Part shown: positions 17,455 to 26,437 of the stretch, in pieces
How the letters are laid out: each line of letters starts with the position of its first letter
Position numbering within the stretch: the stretch's first letter is position 1
NCBI RefSeq assembly: GCF_036250675.1
Contig: NZ_CP109592.1
Coordinates: forward strand, 1,550,001-1,614,000
DNA: 64,000 nucleotides
From: Streptomyces sp. NBC_01689
Lineage (GTDB): Bacteria; Actinomycetota; Actinomycetes; Streptomycetales; Streptomycetaceae
Direction: 5' to 3'
The notes under the pieces: model-generated
Told to the model about the DNA's origin: nothing
The model's database searches: none
What the model saw: only the letters and a program-made list of their open reading frames with translations
Made by a program: the position numbers and the translations under genes

Positions 17455-18735
17455 TCAGCGACGAGGCGGCTCGCCGGATCCGGGTGAGTGACCGGACGAC
17501 CTGGTTCCGCGCCCGCAGGTGACCGATCCGGGCTGCGCCGCGGGAGGACCGGCGTGGCGGCCGTCCTGACCGGCACGCTCGACGGCCTTCGTGGCCCGGC
17601 GGCGGACCGCGACCACGGCGACGTCGTCCTGTACCTCTCCGCCCGCGTGGACCGTCAGATCACTCATGAGGTGCTCGATCAGGTGGTGTGGTTCGTCCTC
17701 GGCGACGAGCGCGAATCGGTCGAGCGCGGGGTAGAACACGCCCTCCCCGTCCCGGGTCTCGAGAAGGCCGTCGGTGTGCAGGAGCAGTGTGTCGTCCGGC
17801 TCGAAACGGAAGGTGTTGACCTGATAGGCCGTCCGCTCTCCGCCCAGGCCGAGCGGCGGCGCCGGCTCCGGCACTTCCAGGAGGTCCACGTCCTCGCCGT
17901 GCGAACGCATCGAGTCCGGGTGTCCGCAGCTGATCACCCGGACGACGGGGAAGTCGTCGGGTACCTCCAGGACGAGAGCCGTGATGAACCGCTCCGACGC
18001 GTTCGCGTCCGTCTCGGCGACCTGCTCGACCCTGCGGCGCACTCCGGCGTCCAGGGACACCGCGACGTGCTCCAACCGCACCTCGCGGTGGGCGACTTCG
18101 CGGAACGCGCCGATGACGGCCGCCGCGTCGTCGACGGCCGCCAGACCGTTGCCCCTCACGTCACCGATCAACATGCGGACCGTGTGACCGACCCGTTCCG
18201 CCGCGTACACGTCTCCGCCGATGTGCGCGTGGGCGGCGGCCGAACGGTAGGCCGTGGCGATCTCCAGCCCCGCCAGGCGACAGGGCAACGGGGGCAGCAG
18301 CGCCTTCTGCGCCGTCTCCGAGACGCGGCGGACCGCGCAGAGTGTCCGGTGGTCCCCGTCCCGCAGGCGCCGGAACACCAGGACCAGGGCGCAGACGACC
18401 AGCAGGCCCAGGACGTCGATCGGGAGAATCGGCGAGCGGGGCAGACCGTCGTCGAGGTCGACCGCGACGACGCCCAGACAGGCCAGGACCGTCATGCTGA
18501 CGGTCGTCCATGCGTTGTCCACCGCGGCCGTGAGCGCCGGCACCGCCACCAACAGCACTTCCAGGTGCACGTCAGCGGGGACGATCACGCCCCACAGGGT
18601 GACCCCCAGCAGTACGACCGAGGCCACCGCGACCGCGATGAACGCGCGGATCCGTATCGCCGGGAGGTCGACCGCGGGTGCCGCTGCGGTCGCGGTGGCG
18701 TGCGCGCTTGTCAGCGTGCCTGTCTGCTTGATCAC
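17455..18735 (-). CDS. Membrane-bound PP2C/SpoIIE-type protein phosphatase
   Basis: This is a 426-residue protein. The N-terminal part has four or so transmembrane helices (about 28-52, 58-80, 84-105, 112-130). The C-terminal part is a SpoIIE/PP2C_2 phosphatase domain with AHIGGDVYAAERV, MLIGDVRGNGLAA (metal-binding Asp), VISCGHPDSM, LLLHTDGLLETRD and a final QDDVAVVAVR. Such enzymes dephosphorylate anti-sigma antagonist proteins in Streptomyces stress control. GTG 18735 follows AGGAGG. The last 45 residues are low-complexity. Confidence 0.9.
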   Translation of the reverse strand: MIKQTGTLTSAHATATAAAPAVDLPAIRIRAFIAVAVASVVLLGVTLWGVIVPADVHLEVLLVAVPALTAAVDNAWTTVSMTVLACLGVVAVDLDDGLPRSPILPIDVLGLLVVCALVLVFRRLRDGDHRTLCAVRRVSETAQKALLPPLPCRLAGLEIATAYRSAAAHAHIGGDVYAAERVGHTVRMLIGDVRGNGLAAVDDAAAVIGAFREVAHREVRLEHVAVSLDAGVRRRVEQVAETDANASERFITALVLEVPDDFPVVRVISCGHPDSMRSHGEDVDLLEVPEPAPPLGLGGERTAYQVNTFRFEPDDTLLLHTDGLLETRDGEGVFYPALDRFALVAEDEPHHLIEHLMSDLTVHAGGEVQDDVAVVAVRRRATKAVERAGQDGRHAGPPAAQPGSVTCGRGTRSSGHSPGSGEPPRR

Positions 18736-18936
18736 GAGAACCTCCTGTCAGGTGCGCCGTGGGACCGGTCCGGCCTCCGGACGGGGCTGCCGGGACCGAC
18801 GTGGAGCCACGGTCGTACCTCATGTCGTTCCGGTCGTCCCGACGCGGCCGACGGACCGTCGAGCGGGCCGACTTGAGCGCTGGATCGCGGTCGATCTCGG
18901 GTGAGGGACGGAGCCGGAGGCCCGGTCGTCGGGCCG

Positions 18937-20619
18937 TCATCTCGGTATGCCGTCGTGAAGTTCCGCGACGAGTGCGGCGTTGTGCGCGTGGTCGACCGGG
19001 ACGTCGATGACCGTGATGCCGGGGTCGCGGCGTCCGGCCGGATCAAGGGAAGCGCGCAGTTCGGTCTCGAAGGCGTCCATCGTCCCGGTCCGGATTCCTC
19101 TGGCGCCGAACGCGCGGGCGTACAGGGCGATGTCGCAGGCCCGGGACCGGACGGCGGAGGCTCCGCCGTATCCGCGGTGCTCCCCGCACGTCGCCATGTG
19201 GCAGGCGTTGTCCCGCATGACCACATGCGTGGCGTGAAGGCCCAGACGCGTGGCGGTCTCGATCTCCGCCGCGCTGGACAGGAAGCCGGCTTCCCCGGTG
19301 ATCGACACCACCTGTCGTCCCGGCCGCAGCAACGCGGCGGTCATCGCGCGGGGCAGGGCCGCTCCCGGTGTCTCCGAACCGCAGGAGAGCAGCAGTCGGT
19401 GCGGCTGATGTCCCCGCAGATGACGGGCCATGTGGAGATGCGAGCCGGTGTCCGACACCACGGTGGCGTCGTCCTCCACGATGTCCGCGATCTTCTGGGC
19501 CAGCGCGGCCGGATCGAGGCCGGCCGCACTGGCCGGTGCCGCTCTGGCCTGCTCGACGAGGACGGCCCGGGCGGCGCGCTGCTCCGCCAGGGCGGCGCGG
19601 GTGAGGTCACCGACCGGGTGTCCGGCGAGCCTCCCGGACAGCTCACCGACCGTCGCGGCCACATCGCCCCGCAGTTCCAGCGCGGGCTGGTAGTGGCTGC
19701 CGACGACGGCGGGCACCGCGTCGATGTGGACGATCGTCCGGGTCGGGTCGGCGTTCCACAGGGCCGGGTCGTACTCCACCGGGTCGTAGCCGACGGTGAT
19801 CAGGACGTCGGCGTGCCCGACCATGACGTCCCCGGGCTGATCCCGGAAGAGGCCGACGCGACCGGCGTACTGCTCCTCCAGCAGGCGTGGAACGATGCCG
19901 GCCGCCTGGAAGGTCTCCACCACGGGAAGCCCGCTGACACCGATCAGCTCACGCAGCGCGGTGCACGCCTCGGCATCCGCACCCCGCAGGCCGACCAGGA
20001 GGACGGGCTGCCGCGCGGCGCGGACGATCTGCGCCGCGCGGTGGATGCATTCGGCGGGCGCGGGCCCGTACGAAGGGTGCCTGTGCGGCTGGACGACGGT
20101 GGCCGCGGTGGGTGCGCCCGCGATGTCGGCGGGCAGGACCACCGCCGCGGCGCCGCGGGGTGGGGTGACCGCCGCGCGCAGGGCGTTGGCGACGGCTTCG
20201 GGGACCTGGTCGGGATCGTGGACCTCGCAGGTGTACGTGGTGAGCAGCCGTAGCGCGGCGACGACGTCCGGCGACCGCCGGGCTCGCTCCGACCGGTCCC
20301 GGCAGGCCGCGGTGCCACAGACGGCGATCACGGGGTGCTGTTCCGTCGTCGCCCTCAGCAGAGCGGTCAGCAGATCGGTGGTGGCCGCCCCCGAGCCGGC
20401 CAGAACCGCTCCGGGAGTGCCGGTCAGCAGCCCGACGGCGGCGGCCATCACGGCGGCGCTGTTCTCGTGGCGGCACAGGACGAGCTCGGGGCCCGCGACG
20501 GCCAGGGCGTCCTGAACGGCGTCGGTCCCCGCTCCGGGGACACCGAAGACGTACGGCACGCCGTACTGCGAGAGGGTCTCCACCACGCGTTGGGCCGCGC
20601 CGATGAGTGGGATGGACAT
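18937..20619 (-). CDS. Thiamine diphosphate-dependent acetolactate synthase-like enzyme
   Basis: This 560-residue protein has all three ThDP enzyme domains: an N-terminal pyrimidine-binding domain (YVFGVPGAGTDAV, LCRHENSAAVMAA with the catalytic Glu-type region), a central domain (VVLPADIAGAP, VLLVGLRGADA) and a C-terminal diphosphate-binding domain (ITGEAGFLSSAAEIETA, then RDNACHMATCGEH in place of the more usual GDG...NN). No regulatory subunit gene is adjacent, which fits a catabolic-type enzyme rather than IlvB. The altered GEAG-N26-RDN motif may mean another 2-oxo acid substrate. Confidence 0.85.
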   Translation of the reverse strand: MSIPLIGAAQRVVETLSQYGVPYVFGVPGAGTDAVQDALAVAGPELVLCRHENSAAVMAAAVGLLTGTPGAVLAGSGAATTDLLTALLRATTEQHPVIAVCGTAACRDRSERARRSPDVVAALRLLTTYTCEVHDPDQVPEAVANALRAAVTPPRGAAAVVLPADIAGAPTAATVVQPHRHPSYGPAPAECIHRAAQIVRAARQPVLLVGLRGADAEACTALRELIGVSGLPVVETFQAAGIVPRLLEEQYAGRVGLFRDQPGDVMVGHADVLITVGYDPVEYDPALWNADPTRTIVHIDAVPAVVGSHYQPALELRGDVAATVGELSGRLAGHPVGDLTRAALAEQRAARAVLVEQARAAPASAAGLDPAALAQKIADIVEDDATVVSDTGSHLHMARHLRGHQPHRLLLSCGSETPGAALPRAMTAALLRPGRQVVSITGEAGFLSSAAEIETATRLGLHATHVVMRDNACHMATCGEHRGYGGASAVRSRACDIALYARAFGARGIRTGTMDAFETELRASLDPAGRRDPGITVIDVPVDHAHNAALVAELHDGIPR

Positions 20620-20712
20620 GCGCCCGCCGCCCTTCTTGAGTCTCGTGTCCGCGCGACAGTGGCGCGGTGGCGGCACGGGGAAAACGATCAGGTGCGCCCC
20701 TTGCCGGTCCCC

Positions 20713-20754
20713 TCGGTTCCGCGGTGCGTCGCGTCGGTTCCGCGGTGCGTCGCG
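20713..20754. repeat. Two perfect 21-bp tandem copies upstream of the ThDP enzyme
   Basis: TCGGTTCCGCGGTGCGTCGCG occurs twice without mismatch, about 95 bp upstream of the ThDP-enzyme start, in the 253-bp gap to the LAL gene. Each copy contains TTCCGCGGTGC. It may be a binding site or a slippage product. Confidence 0.85.
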
Positions 20755-20872
20755 CCAGGCGGGCCCGGCGGCGGCCCGCGGGTCCACGCCGGTGCCGCAT
20801 CACCGGTAACCGTAGGCACGACCGACCGCCCGGGGGCATCACGTGAATGCGTAGTCCTGCCCGGTCGCGGTG

Positions 20873-23647
20873 TCAGCGACCGGCTTCGTCCGCGGACATC
20901 GGCTGGTCACCTTGGAGCAGCCGGGCTAGCTGAGTACGCGTGGTGACCCTGAGCTTCCGGAAGACCTTGCGCAGGTGGTAGTCGACCGTGCTGGCGCTGA
21001 TGAACAGTCTCACGGCGATCTCGGGGTTGGTGGCTCCCTCGGCCGCCAGCATCGCGACGCGTCTTTCCTGAGGGGTGAGCTGGTCCCCGAACCAGGACCG
21101 GCGCCGGTCGGTGGGCTCACCGGCGGCCGACAGTTCGTTGCGGGCGCGTTCGGCGAAACCCTCCATGCCGAACCGCACGAACATCTCGTGTGCCTGTCGT
21201 AGCTGCTCGCGTGCCTCGAGGTGGCGGCGTCCGCGGCGCAGCCACTCCCCGTAGAGAAGATGAACGCGGGCCACCGCGGCTCGCAGCCGGGTGCGCTCGA
21301 ACCGCTCCAGCGCCGTGCGGTACAGGTCCTCCGCATCCGGGCCGTCGGCCAGGAGGGCCCGGCACTGGGCCTCGACACCCGCGGCCCAGTGGCTGGAACA
21401 GGGCCCGGTCGTGCGGCGCAGTTCCCGGAGCGCCTCGTCCGCCACCTCCCGGTCTCCGGTACGCACGGCCGCTTCGACGAGCTCGGCCAGCGCCCAGTTG
21501 CGGATCCGCTGGACACTGGAATCGGCACCGGCCCGGCGCGCGGAGTCCCGCGCCTGCTCGTACCGGCACGCGCCGTTGTGGAGCACGGCGGTTGCCCACT
21601 GCAGATAGGTCAGCGCCATGCCCTCGCCCCGCGTCTTCGAGTCCCGGGTCGCGGTGCGGATGGCGGCGACGGCCTCGGCGTCCCGTCCGCGGAAGACGGC
21701 GAGCCCCACCTCCGCGTACGCGACCGGTCCGGCTCCGGTCATGAACGTGACGTCGGCCGCCGTCTCGGCCAGCGATGCGGCCTGCAGGAGCTCCCCGCTC
21801 AGCAGGTGCAGTCCCGCGCGCGTCGCGGCGGCGACCGGGAGAATGCTGATCGCTCCTCGTACCTCGCACGATCGCAGCAGCCGCGTGGCCAGCACGCGCC
21901 ATGCCTCGTCGTCCCACAGCAGGCCGGCGCCGTGGCCGGCCAGCCACAGCCAGTACAGTTCCTCGTCCGGTGCGAGTTCCGCCGTGGTGAACGCCGAGAC
22001 CGCCTTGCGCAGGACCGGGAGAGCGGCGTCGCGGCCTTCGGCCACGAGGAGCGTCAGCCCGTCCAGCAGGAGGTCGGGGGCGCCGGGTACGGATGCCGCG
22101 GGCAGCCGGCGAGCGCTGTGCGCGACCTCCCCGATCAGGCACTCGTCGCCCAGTCGCCCGGCGAGCATCGCCGCTGCCAGCGCCTGCAGATAGACGTCCC
22201 TCGCGCGGGAGGTGTCGATCGACTCGAAGCGGCGTGCCGCGCTCAGCAGCACAGGGGTGGCCCCGCCGCCGAAACACCGGGCGAAGGCGATCTGCCCCCG
22301 CAGCAGCTCACTGTCGGCGGCCCGCAGCTCGTTCTCGGGACCTCGATCGGCCAGGGCGAGAAGGTCCAGAGCCCTGTCGTACGCGCCCGCCTGCAGTTTG
22401 GCGCGTGCCGCACGCAGTGCCCGTTCCGCGCGGGCGGCGGGTTCGGCGGTCAGCGCGGCCGACCGCTCCAGGAAAGCCCCGGCGGCGGCGATCCCTCCGC
22501 GTGCCAGGGCCCGGTCGGCCGACCCTTCGAGTTCCGCCGCGGCCCGCTCGTCGAAGCCGACGGCTGCCAGCGCGCGGTGCCAGGCCCGCCGGTCGGGTTC
22601 CGCAGGGGCGGTGACCTCGGCGAGGGCCCGGTGCGCGGCTCGCCGTTGCGACGGAGGCATCGCCTGATACACGGCCGAGCGCACCAAGGGATGGCGGAAG
22701 ACGACCTTCGTGCCGATGGAGAGAAGCCCGTCGGTCTCGGCCGCCGTCGCGGCCGAGACACCGATTCCCAGGCGTGCGGCCGCGCGCCACAGTAACGCGG
22801 AGTCGCCGGTCGGCTCCGCGGCGGCCACCAGAAGCAGCATGCGGGTGGCCGGCGGAAGGCTGAGGACCCTGCGGCGGAAACCGTCCTCGATGCGCCCCGG
22901 CACGGCGGCCGCGGTGTCCGTCGGGCCGAAACCGCCCGTGAATCCCGCGGCCGTCATCGACCGGGGCAGTTCGAGGAGGGCGAGCGGACTGCCCCGGGCC
23001 TCCGCGGCGATCCGGTCCACGACTCCCTCGTCCAACGGCACGTGCAGCGCCGAGTGCAGCAGGTCACGCGCGTCCCTGGGGCCGAGTCCGGTCAGCACCA
23101 TCTGCTGCAGCCCGCGCAGACCACCGAGGGCGTGGCGGGTGGCGAACACCAGGCCGAGGGGCTCCGCGCCGACGCGGTGTGCGACGAACGCGAGGGCCTG
23201 GGCCGAACCGGGGTCGAGCCATTGCGCGTCGTCGATCACGCAGATCAGCGGTTGGCGGACCGCTGCCTCCGACAGCAGCCCCAGTACGGCCAGGCTCAGC
23301 ATGAGCCGGTCGGGAACCGCTCCCGTCCGCAGCCCGAAAGCCGCGGACAAGGCGTCCTGCTGCGGTCCGGGCAGATGGTCCAGTGCGGTCAGGAACGGCG
23401 CGCAGACCTGGTGCAACGCCCCGAAGGGCAGCTCCGCCTCCGTTTCCACCCCTACGGCCCGCACCACGCGGAAGCCGACCGCGGCCGAAGCCATGTGATC
23501 GAGCAACGCGGACTTGCCGATACCGGGCTCACCGAGGACCACGAGCGCGCCTCCTCGGCCGGCCTTGACGGCATCCTGCCAGCGGTCGAACCAGGCACAT
23601 TCGGCGCGCCGCCCCAGCAGAACCCCGGGATGCCCCGGCCACACCAT
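20873..23647 (-). CDS. LAL-type LuxR family regulator with AAA ATPase domain
   Basis: This is a 924-residue large ATP-binding LuxR regulator. The N-terminal P-loop reads VVLGEPGIGKSALLD (about 37-50), the Walker B-like strand LICVIDDAQWLDPGS, a long TPR-like helical middle follows, and the C-terminal LuxR helix-turn-helix is LTPQERRVAMLAAEGATNPE then STVDYHLRKVFRKL. LAL proteins usually activate secondary-metabolite or sugar-use genes. Its nearest possible target is the downstream ThDP enzyme, but both may simply be neighbours. Confidence 0.93.
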   Translation of the reverse strand: MVWPGHPGVLLGRRAECAWFDRWQDAVKAGRGGALVVLGEPGIGKSALLDHMASAAVGFRVVRAVGVETEAELPFGALHQVCAPFLTALDHLPGPQQDALSAAFGLRTGAVPDRLMLSLAVLGLLSEAAVRQPLICVIDDAQWLDPGSAQALAFVAHRVGAEPLGLVFATRHALGGLRGLQQMVLTGLGPRDARDLLHSALHVPLDEGVVDRIAAEARGSPLALLELPRSMTAAGFTGGFGPTDTAAAVPGRIEDGFRRRVLSLPPATRMLLLVAAAEPTGDSALLWRAAARLGIGVSAATAAETDGLLSIGTKVVFRHPLVRSAVYQAMPPSQRRAAHRALAEVTAPAEPDRRAWHRALAAVGFDERAAAELEGSADRALARGGIAAAGAFLERSAALTAEPAARAERALRAARAKLQAGAYDRALDLLALADRGPENELRAADSELLRGQIAFARCFGGGATPVLLSAARRFESIDTSRARDVYLQALAAAMLAGRLGDECLIGEVAHSARRLPAASVPGAPDLLLDGLTLLVAEGRDAALPVLRKAVSAFTTAELAPDEELYWLWLAGHGAGLLWDDEAWRVLATRLLRSCEVRGAISILPVAAATRAGLHLLSGELLQAASLAETAADVTFMTGAGPVAYAEVGLAVFRGRDAEAVAAIRTATRDSKTRGEGMALTYLQWATAVLHNGACRYEQARDSARRAGADSSVQRIRNWALAELVEAAVRTGDREVADEALRELRRTTGPCSSHWAAGVEAQCRALLADGPDAEDLYRTALERFERTRLRAAVARVHLLYGEWLRRGRRHLEAREQLRQAHEMFVRFGMEGFAERARNELSAAGEPTDRRRSWFGDQLTPQERRVAMLAAEGATNPEIAVRLFISASTVDYHLRKVFRKLRVTTRTQLARLLQGDQPMSADEAGR

Positions 23648-23914
23648 GTCCCCAATCTACCTGCGACGCCCTGTCGTCACCTCTCCGAACTGGCCTGATG
23701 GTGGTCGGCCCCGGTCAGTGGGCCACGGTGACGGCGGGGCCGCGGAGGGGGCGGAGCCGCAGGTCGTCAGGTCGTCAGGTCGTCACAGGGGTCGTCAGGC
23801 CGCCAGACCGCCAGGCCGTCGTGGCGTTCGGCGGCGGGGCGGCACGGCGGACGGGCAGATCACCGGCGCCCCGGAGCCGACACCCGTGCGGCACGGGCTG
23901 CACGCGGGGCGAAC

Positions 23915-24559
23915 TCACGGCGACGCGGGCGCGTGCGCGAGCCGCAGGCGGGGTGCCGGTGGCAGCGAGGTGGGCGCTCCCGTCTCCGGCGTGGCGCGGA
24001 ACGCCTCGATGACGTAGGCGGCGAAGCGGCGGGAGGCCGTGATCCGCGCGGCGGCCGGTGCGTCCTGGAGGCCCCGGTGGGCCATGAGCATGAGGATCAG
24101 GTCGTCGACGACGAACCCGGGGCGGAGCCGGCCCGACTCCTGGGCGCGGCGGGCCAGTTCGGCCACCGCGCGGACGGTCCCCTCGCGGTCGGCGGCGAAG
24201 TCCATGGCCTCGGGGAAGGCTGTCATGAAGGCGTCGGCGAATCCCCGGCTGTGCGCGTGGAGTTCGCAGATCCGCTCCACCAGGGTCTGGAATCCGTGCC
24301 ACGGGTCCGGGTCCGCCAGGGCGCCGCGGACGGCGGCACGGCAGGTTCGCCGCTGTTCGGCGAAGGTCTCCACGATGAGCAGTTGCTTGGTCGGGAAGTG
24401 CCGGTACAGCGTGGCGGGACCGACGCCAGCCCGCCGGGCGACCTCGCGCATGGGCGCGCCCAGGCCCTCCTCGCCGAAGACCGTGCGGGCGGCTTCCAGG
24501 ATGCCTGCGCGGTTGTCACGGGCGTCGGAGCGCACGGGGTGAGGCAAACGGTCGGTCAT
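23915..24559 (-). CDS. TetR family regulator, divergent from a quinone oxidoreductase
   Basis: This 214-residue protein has the N-terminal TetR domain (GILEAARTVFGEEGLGAPMR, then VGPATLYRHFPTKQ) followed by a helical ligand domain with a C-terminal Pro-rich tail. It is transcribed away from the oxidoreductase gene at 24770, the usual arrangement for a TetR repressor and its target. A palindrome at 24580-24595 lies 20 bp upstream of the start. Confidence 0.92.
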   Translation of the reverse strand: MTDRLPHPVRSDARDNRAGILEAARTVFGEEGLGAPMREVARRAGVGPATLYRHFPTKQLLIVETFAEQRRTCRAAVRGALADPDPWHGFQTLVERICELHAHSRGFADAFMTAFPEAMDFAADREGTVRAVAELARRAQESGRLRPGFVVDDLILMLMAHRGLQDAPAAARITASRRFAAYVIEAFRATPETGAPTSLPPAPRLRLAHAPASP

Positions 24560-24579
24560 GACCTCTCACTTCGGCCGAG

Positions 24580-24595
24580 CGGACGGGGGCGTCCG
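24580..24595. promoter_or_regulatory. Candidate TetR operator in the divergent promoter
   Basis: CGGACG-GGGG-CGTCCG is a perfect 6+4+6 inverted repeat in the TetR/oxidoreductase intergenic region. The flanking GTCCGTTACGTT resembles other actinobacterial TetR half-sites. Confidence 0.5.
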
Positions 24596-24640
24596 TTACG
24601 TTCCGATGGTAGTCACGCGCCCCGGTCCCGGCGCCTCGCC

Positions 24641-24710
24641 GGTGCCGCACGCGCCGCGCCTGGCCGCCGCACGCGCCGCGGTACCTGGCCGCCGCACGCG
24701 CCGCGGAACC
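24641..24710. repeat. 25-bp tandem repeat in a divergent promoter
   Basis: A unit of the form TGGCCGCCGCACGCGCCGCG followed by GWACC is present at 24661-24685 and 24686-24710, one base different, with a partial third copy at 24641-24660. The array ends 59 bp before the oxidoreductase start. Confidence 0.85.
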
Positions 24711-24769
24711 GGGCCGTCGCACGGGCGCGGCGGCCGCGCCCCGTCCGTTCACCGACCCGAGGAGCAGAG

Positions 24770-25732
24770 ATGAGAGCCGTCGTGATCAGGAAGTTCGGAG
24801 ACCCCGGCGGTCTGGAGGTCGTCGACCTGCCGGTGCCGGTCCCCGCGGCGGGACAGGTGCGGATCGCCACGGAGGCGATCGGGGTCGGCGGCGTGGACGC
24901 CGTCATCCGGCGCGGCACGCTCGCCGCGTACGGCTTCCGGGAGGGCCACCTCCTGGGCAGCGAGGTCGCGGGCGTCGTCACCGCGGTCGGAGAGGGCGTG
25001 GACGCCTCCTGGGTCGGGCGGCGGGTGTGGGCGTTCACCGGCCTGTCGGGCGGGTACGCCGAGCAGGCCGTCGCCCCGGTCGAGGACGTCCTTGCCCTGC
25101 CCGACGGTCTGAGCGGCGCGGACGCGGTGACGCTCGGTGGCTCCGGTGTGGTCGCCCACTTCGCCCTGGACCGCGCTCGTCTCGCGCCCGGCGAGACGGT
25201 GCTCGTGCGCGGTGCGGCGGGCAGCATCGGGATCACGGCCGTCCAGCTCGCCGCCGGGAGGGGTGCGGGCGCGGTGGCCGTCACCACCTCGTCGGCCGAA
25301 CGCGGCGTCCGCCTGCGGGACTTGGGCGCGACCCATGTCCTCGGCCGCGCCGGCGACTCCGGCCGGGAAGCGCTGCCGGGCTTCGACGTGGTGATCGATG
25401 TCGTGGGAGGCCCACAACTCCCCCTGTTCCTCGACAGGTTGAATGCCAACGGGCGGTACGTGGCGGTCGGCGTGGTCGGTGGACCGCCTCCGGCGGACTT
25501 CGGCGCGCGGCTGATGGAGGCCTTCCGCCGATCGCTGTCGTTCGCCACCTTCAGCTCCGACACCGTGCCCGGCTCCGACCGGCAGGCCGTACGGTCGTCC
25601 CAGTTCACCGAGGCCGCGCGCGGGGAGCTGCGCACGGTGGTGCACGAGGTGCTGCCGTTGGAGCGGGCGGCACTGGCCCATCACGCGATGGACGCGGGCG
25701 AGGTGTTCGGCAGGGTCGTACTCACGCCCTGA
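24770..25732 (+). CDS. Zinc-independent quinone oxidoreductase (MDR superfamily)
   Basis: This 320-residue MDR protein of the NADPH:quinone reductase type has a GroES-like N-terminal domain and a Rossmann segment VLVRGAAGSIGITAVQLAAG. The HLLGSEVAGVVTAVGEGV region and the lack of zinc-ligand cysteines separate it from alcohol dehydrogenases. ATG 24770 follows GAGGAGCAGAG. The divergent TetR is its probable repressor, implying induction by a reactive small molecule. Confidence 0.9.
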   Translation: MRAVVIRKFGDPGGLEVVDLPVPVPAAGQVRIATEAIGVGGVDAVIRRGTLAAYGFREGHLLGSEVAGVVTAVGEGVDASWVGRRVWAFTGLSGGYAEQAVAPVEDVLALPDGLSGADAVTLGGSGVVAHFALDRARLAPGETVLVRGAAGSIGITAVQLAAGRGAGAVAVTTSSAERGVRLRDLGATHVLGRAGDSGREALPGFDVVIDVVGGPQLPLFLDRLNANGRYVAVGVVGGPPPADFGARLMEAFRRSLSFATFSSDTVPGSDRQAVRSSQFTEAARGELRTVVHEVLPLERAALAHHAMDAGEVFGRVVLTP

Positions 25733-25858
25733 ACCGCGGAGAGCGGCCGGCCCCTCGTCCGCGCCGCGGCCCGCGCGACCGTGGTCGCGGGCTCGGCCAC
25801 GGCGCCCCGCGGTCCGGAGCACCGCTCGTCGAGCGGACCCGGCACCGGAGTCGGCGGG

Positions 25859-26383
25859 TCAGCCGACGTCGGACGGACCCGGACGCTCCACGCGGGAGAG
25901 CCAGGTGGTGAGCAGTCCTTCGAGCGCCGTGGCCTCGGTGGGCGTCAGCAGGTCCAGCAGGTGGCGCTCATTGTGCATGTGGTCGGTGAACGCCTGGTCG
26001 ATGAGCTCGCGCCCGGGCCGGGTGAGGGCGACGATCCGGCCGCGCTGGTCGTCGTCGGAACGGCGGCGGGTGACGAGTCCGGCACGCTCCAGGCGGTCGA
26101 TCCTCTTCGTCATCGCGCCGGTGGTGACCATGGTGTGAGCGGCGAGTTCACCGGGCGCGCGCTCGTAGGGCTCGCCTGCGCGGCGCAGCGCGCACAAGAC
26201 GTCGAACTCCCCCTCGCTGAGCCCGTAACGCCCGTAGACGAGGCAGAGCTCCTCGGCGAGACGGTCGGCCAGGCGGTGCAGCCTGCCGATCACTCCCTGC
26301 GGGGAGATGTCCAGGTCAGGCCGCTCGCGGCGCCAGTCGGCCTGAATGCGGGCCACGCGGTCCAGAGCTTGCGGATCATCCAT
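25859..26383 (-). CDS. MarR family transcriptional regulator
   Basis: This 174-residue protein has the MarR winged helix: LCLVYGRYGLSEGEFDVLCAL, then TMVTTGAMTKRIDRLERAGL and the wing RRRSDDDQRGRIVALT, followed by a dimerisation helix. It is divergent from the EamA transporter. ATG 26383 is chosen because the longer frame would run through the palindromes at 26391-26437. It presumably represses itself and the transporter. Confidence 0.92.
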   Translation of the reverse strand: MDDPQALDRVARIQADWRRERPDLDISPQGVIGRLHRLADRLAEELCLVYGRYGLSEGEFDVLCALRRAGEPYERAPGELAAHTMVTTGAMTKRIDRLERAGLVTRRRSDDDQRGRIVALTRPGRELIDQAFTDHMHNERHLLDLLTPTEATALEGLLTTWLSRVERPGPSDVG

Positions 26384-26390
26384 GCCCACC

Positions 26391-26416
26391 AATATAGCTT
26401 CTCGGGAAGCTATATT
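26391..26416. promoter_or_regulatory. MarR operator A
   Basis: AATATAGCTTC-TCGG-GAAGCTATATT is a perfect 11+4+11 inverted repeat, 8 bp upstream of the MarR start codon. Confidence 0.75.
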
Positions 26417-26437
26417 GGCTTCCGTGGAAGCCAATAT
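26412..26437. promoter_or_regulatory. MarR operator B, overlapping the transporter start
   Basis: ATATTGGCTTCC-GT-GGAAGCCAATAT is a perfect 12+2+12 inverted repeat. It shares five bases with operator A and includes the Shine-Dalgarno-like GGAA and the first two bases of the ATG at 26436. Confidence 0.75.
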
